DNA of 39,610 nt from an uncultured Actinomyces sp. (GTDB lineage: Bacteria; Actinomycetota; Actinomycetes; Actinomycetales; Actinomycetaceae): the NCBI GenBank assembly GCA_916719935.1, contig CAKAPY010000001.1, positions 1 to 39,610 of the forward strand, written 5' to 3'. The notes under the pieces were generated by a model. That model made no database searches. It was not told the DNA's origin and worked only from the letters and a program-made list of their open reading frames with translations. Both the position numbers and the translations under genes were made by a program. This document shows, piece after piece, positions 37,866 to 39,610 of this stretch (its first letter is position 1; each line of letters begins with the position of its first letter).

Positions 37866-39610
37866 ATGGATTTCTATAGCATCGAGACTTCTCCAGTGCG
37901 TGGACAAGCTGGACAGTTAGCTGCAGCCCCTGATTTTATCAATGGATATTCTCGAGATATCATGATTAACAGGGGCGAGTTCGTTGCTGTGTGGGATCCA
38001 GACAGCGAGTTGTGGACTAAGAGAGAGCACAAGATCATTGACTTGATCGACTCGGACGTCCTTACTTATGTCGAAGACGCAGCCAAGCGTCACATCAACT
38101 TACTTCCTAGACTCTGTCGACGAGACGGGGATGGTGTATGGAAGAGGTATCGTCTATGGACTAAGAACATGGTTGATACCGATCACCCTCTCGATCGCAA
38201 ACCTATATTTGCGGACACACCGATCAGGCAGGAGGATTATGCGTCGTTCAGGCTGCCATATTCTCTGTCTGATAGCGAGCCTGTGAATTGGAATAAGCTC
38301 GTAGACACGCTCTACGATCCTGAGGAGCGAGAGAAGATTGAATGGGGTATTGGCGCTATCCTGACTGGCGATTGCCGTAAGATCGACAAATTCCTTGTCT
38401 TCTACGGTGAGCCTGGCTCGGGTAAGTCGACGATTCTCAACATCATGCAATCTCTATTCGGAGATTATGCTACAGCGTTTGATTCCGAAGCACTGGCTCA
38501 ACGTAGCAATGCTTTTGCGTTGTCTGCGTTCGCCGATGATCCTCTGGTTGCCGTAGAGCACGATGGAGACCTCAGTAAGATCGAGACCAACACTCGTCTT
38601 AACTCCATCATCTCTCATGAAATCCAGCTGGTTAACGAGAAGTTCAAGAAACCTCGTCCAGTGCGGATTTCTACGATGCTACTCATGGCATCGAACAACC
38701 CCGTCAAGATCACCGATTCAAACTCAGGTATCCCTCGACGACTGATCGATATTTACCCCTCCAATAGGCGTATTCCTATTGGGGAATATCGTAAGATCAT
38801 GTCGGAGGTCTCTGGAGAGCTCGGGGCTATCGCCAATCACTGTATTTCTGTCTATCGTAGTCTGGGCCCTGACTACTATAAGGATTACAGGACGCAAGTC
38901 ATGATGGGCGAGACCAACCCCGTCTACAACTTCATGTTCGAGATGTATGACGACTACTCTACTCGAGAGTTCGTCACGCTTGCGTCTGCATACATGGAGT
39001 ATAGGAATTATGCTGAGGCTTCCGGCCTTACTTGGGTTATGCCTAAGCATAAGTTCCGGACCGAAGTGAAGCATTACTTTAACGAGTTCCACGAACGCTG
39101 CAGAGTCAATGGTACCCGTCAAAGGAATGTATATTCTGGGTTCAGGACGGAGCTCTTTGAATCGGGGGCTCTTGTCGCCAATCCGGTTGAGGATGATACG
39201 TGGCTTGATCTTAAGCCTATGGATCGCACCGCTTTCGATGATATTTTCGAAAACCAGCCGGCACAATACACATCCGCTCAAGGAACCCCCAAAGAACCTT
39301 GGGACTCAATCACAACTACACTCAAAGACATCGATGTGTCGAAGCAACATTACGTCAGGCTACCTGAAGAATATGTTGTTATCGACTTCGATCTGAAAGG
39401 AGAGAATGGTGAAAAAGACCTACGCCGCAATCTGCGTGCTGCTAGTACTTGGCCTCCGACGTTTGCGGAAGTCTCGAAGAGTGGTGGAGGACTACACCTC
39501 GTCTACCGATACACTGGTACTGGTGATACCGTTGCCGAGTATTCGCCGGGAATCGAGATCAAGCGATTCCGAGGAAAGTCTGCCCTGCGCAGACGACTTT
39601 CACTCGCGAA
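37866..39610 (+). CDS. N-terminal part of SF3 helicase-primase-family B DNA polymerase fusion (continues at base 3)
   Basis: The frame is open from 37866 to the window end and continues in frame at base 3 up to 2048: 1,245 residues in total, no internal stop. Residues about 1-165 are a D5-like N-terminal region. The SF3 helicase has Walker A GEPGSGKS (181-188, K187), Walker B-like VAVEHDGD, and motif C MASNNPVKITDSNSGIPRR. Residues about 490-610 are a short archaeo-eukaryotic primase: VVIDFDLKG (D507, D509), SGGGLHLVYR (H544) and IEIKRFRGK (E564, K566). The polymerase follows (see 1-2048). Such a protein could open DNA, prime and copy it. I cannot tell whether it is cut after translation. Confidence 0.93.
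   Translation, partial: MDFYSIETSPVRGQAGQLAAAPDFINGYSRDIMINRGEFVAVWDPDSELWTKREHKIIDLIDSDVLTYVEDAAKRHINLLPRLCRRDGDGVWKRYRLWTKNMVDTDHPLDRKPIFADTPIRQEDYASFRLPYSLSDSEPVNWNKLVDTLYDPEEREKIEWGIGAILTGDCRKIDKFLVFYGEPGSGKSTILNIMQSLFGDYATAFDSEALAQRSNAFALSAFADDPLVAVEHDGDLSKIETNTRLNSIISHEIQLVNEKFKKPRPVRISTMLLMASNNPVKITDSNSGIPRRLIDIYPSNRRIPIGEYRKIMSEVSGELGAIANHCISVYRSLGPDYYKDYRTQVMMGETNPVYNFMFEMYDDYSTREFVTLASAYMEYRNYAEASGLTWVMPKHKFRTEVKHYFNEFHERCRVNGTRQRNVYSGFRTELFESGALVANPVEDDTWLDLKPMDRTAFDDIFENQPAQYTSAQGTPKEPWDSITTTLKDIDVSKQHYVRLPEEYVVIDFDLKGENGEKDLRRNLRAASTWPPTFAEVSKSGGGLHLVYRYTGTGDTVAEYSPGIEIKRFRGKSALRRRLSLA
39556..39610. repeat. 55-bp terminal repeat identical to bases 1-55
   Basis: The last 55 bases equal the first 55 exactly, and the coding frame runs through. 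An exact odd-length overlap inside a gene is the usual sign of a circular assembly with a 55-base k-mer, rather than a biological terminal repeat. Confidence 0.9.

Noticed and set aside
39556..39610. Direct terminal repeat or attachment site
   Set aside because: The repeat is exactly 55 bases and lies inside a coding frame that stays open when circularised, which fits an assembly overlap better than a biological end.
1..39610. tRNA genes, insertion sequences, integrase or repressor
   Set aside because: None was recognised on reading both strands; a tRNA search by covariance model would be needed to exclude tRNAs firmly.

Overview
The window is a complete, circular-permuted genome of a tailed double-stranded DNA phage with a siphovirus layout. 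Its last 55 bases repeat its first 55 exactly, and one open reading frame runs through that join, so the unique genome is 39,555 bp and was cut inside a replication gene. Every supported gene is on the + strand and most start at or overlap the stop of the previous gene. No integrase, excisionase, repressor or partition gene was seen, so a virulent life style is likely (inference). A Gram-positive, probably actinobacterial host is suggested by strong AGGAGG-type ribosome sites, frequent GTG starts, an intermediate base composition, and a surface protein ending in an LAKTG sorting signal. LAXTG is the signal of class E sortases of high-GC Gram-positives.

Layout. (1) 37866 through the join to 6979, replication and early genes: a 1,245-residue fusion of SF3 helicase, archaeo-eukaryotic-type primase and family B DNA polymerase; a single-stranded-DNA-binding-like protein; a free-standing HNH endonuclease; an SF2/SNF2-like helicase; and many small unknowns. 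(2) 6980-7543, a gene-free region with 13 copies of GGGACA in both orientations, five of TTACCCACT, a 49-bp almost pure A/T block and a promoter: a candidate replication origin. (3) 7544-11341: a VRR-NUC nuclease, a RecB/Cas4-like nuclease, and a 903-residue protein with the DFDGD active-site motif of YonO/QDE-1-type single-chain RNA polymerases plus three helix-turn-helix segments. (4) 11342-11586: a gene-free block with a 23-bp stem whose apical loop can pair with the ribosome site of the next gene. (5) 11587-29267, the virion and lysis genes: small terminase-like protein, HNH, connector, a basic HYG-motif protein, large terminase, portal, a fused protease-capsid protein, neck and tail genes, an endolysin inside the tail cluster, an 1,813-residue tape measure, two tail-tip proteins, a membrane protein and a holin. 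(6) 29268-34087, a cassette array. Small, mostly membrane proteins, several with their own repeated promoter (TATAATGAGAAC core) and most followed by a near-identical hairpin (CCTATA...TATAGG). (7) 34088-37852: a sortase-anchored adhesin-like protein and conserved phage proteins, including a second member of the DUF6353-like family whose first member lies inside the array.

Together the genome appears to encode its own replisome, possibly its own transcriptase, a conventional long-tailed particle, and a large set of small envelope proteins. The array, the multi-HTH polymerase-like protein, the triple replication fusion and the structured RNA before the terminase genes are the parts most worth following up.
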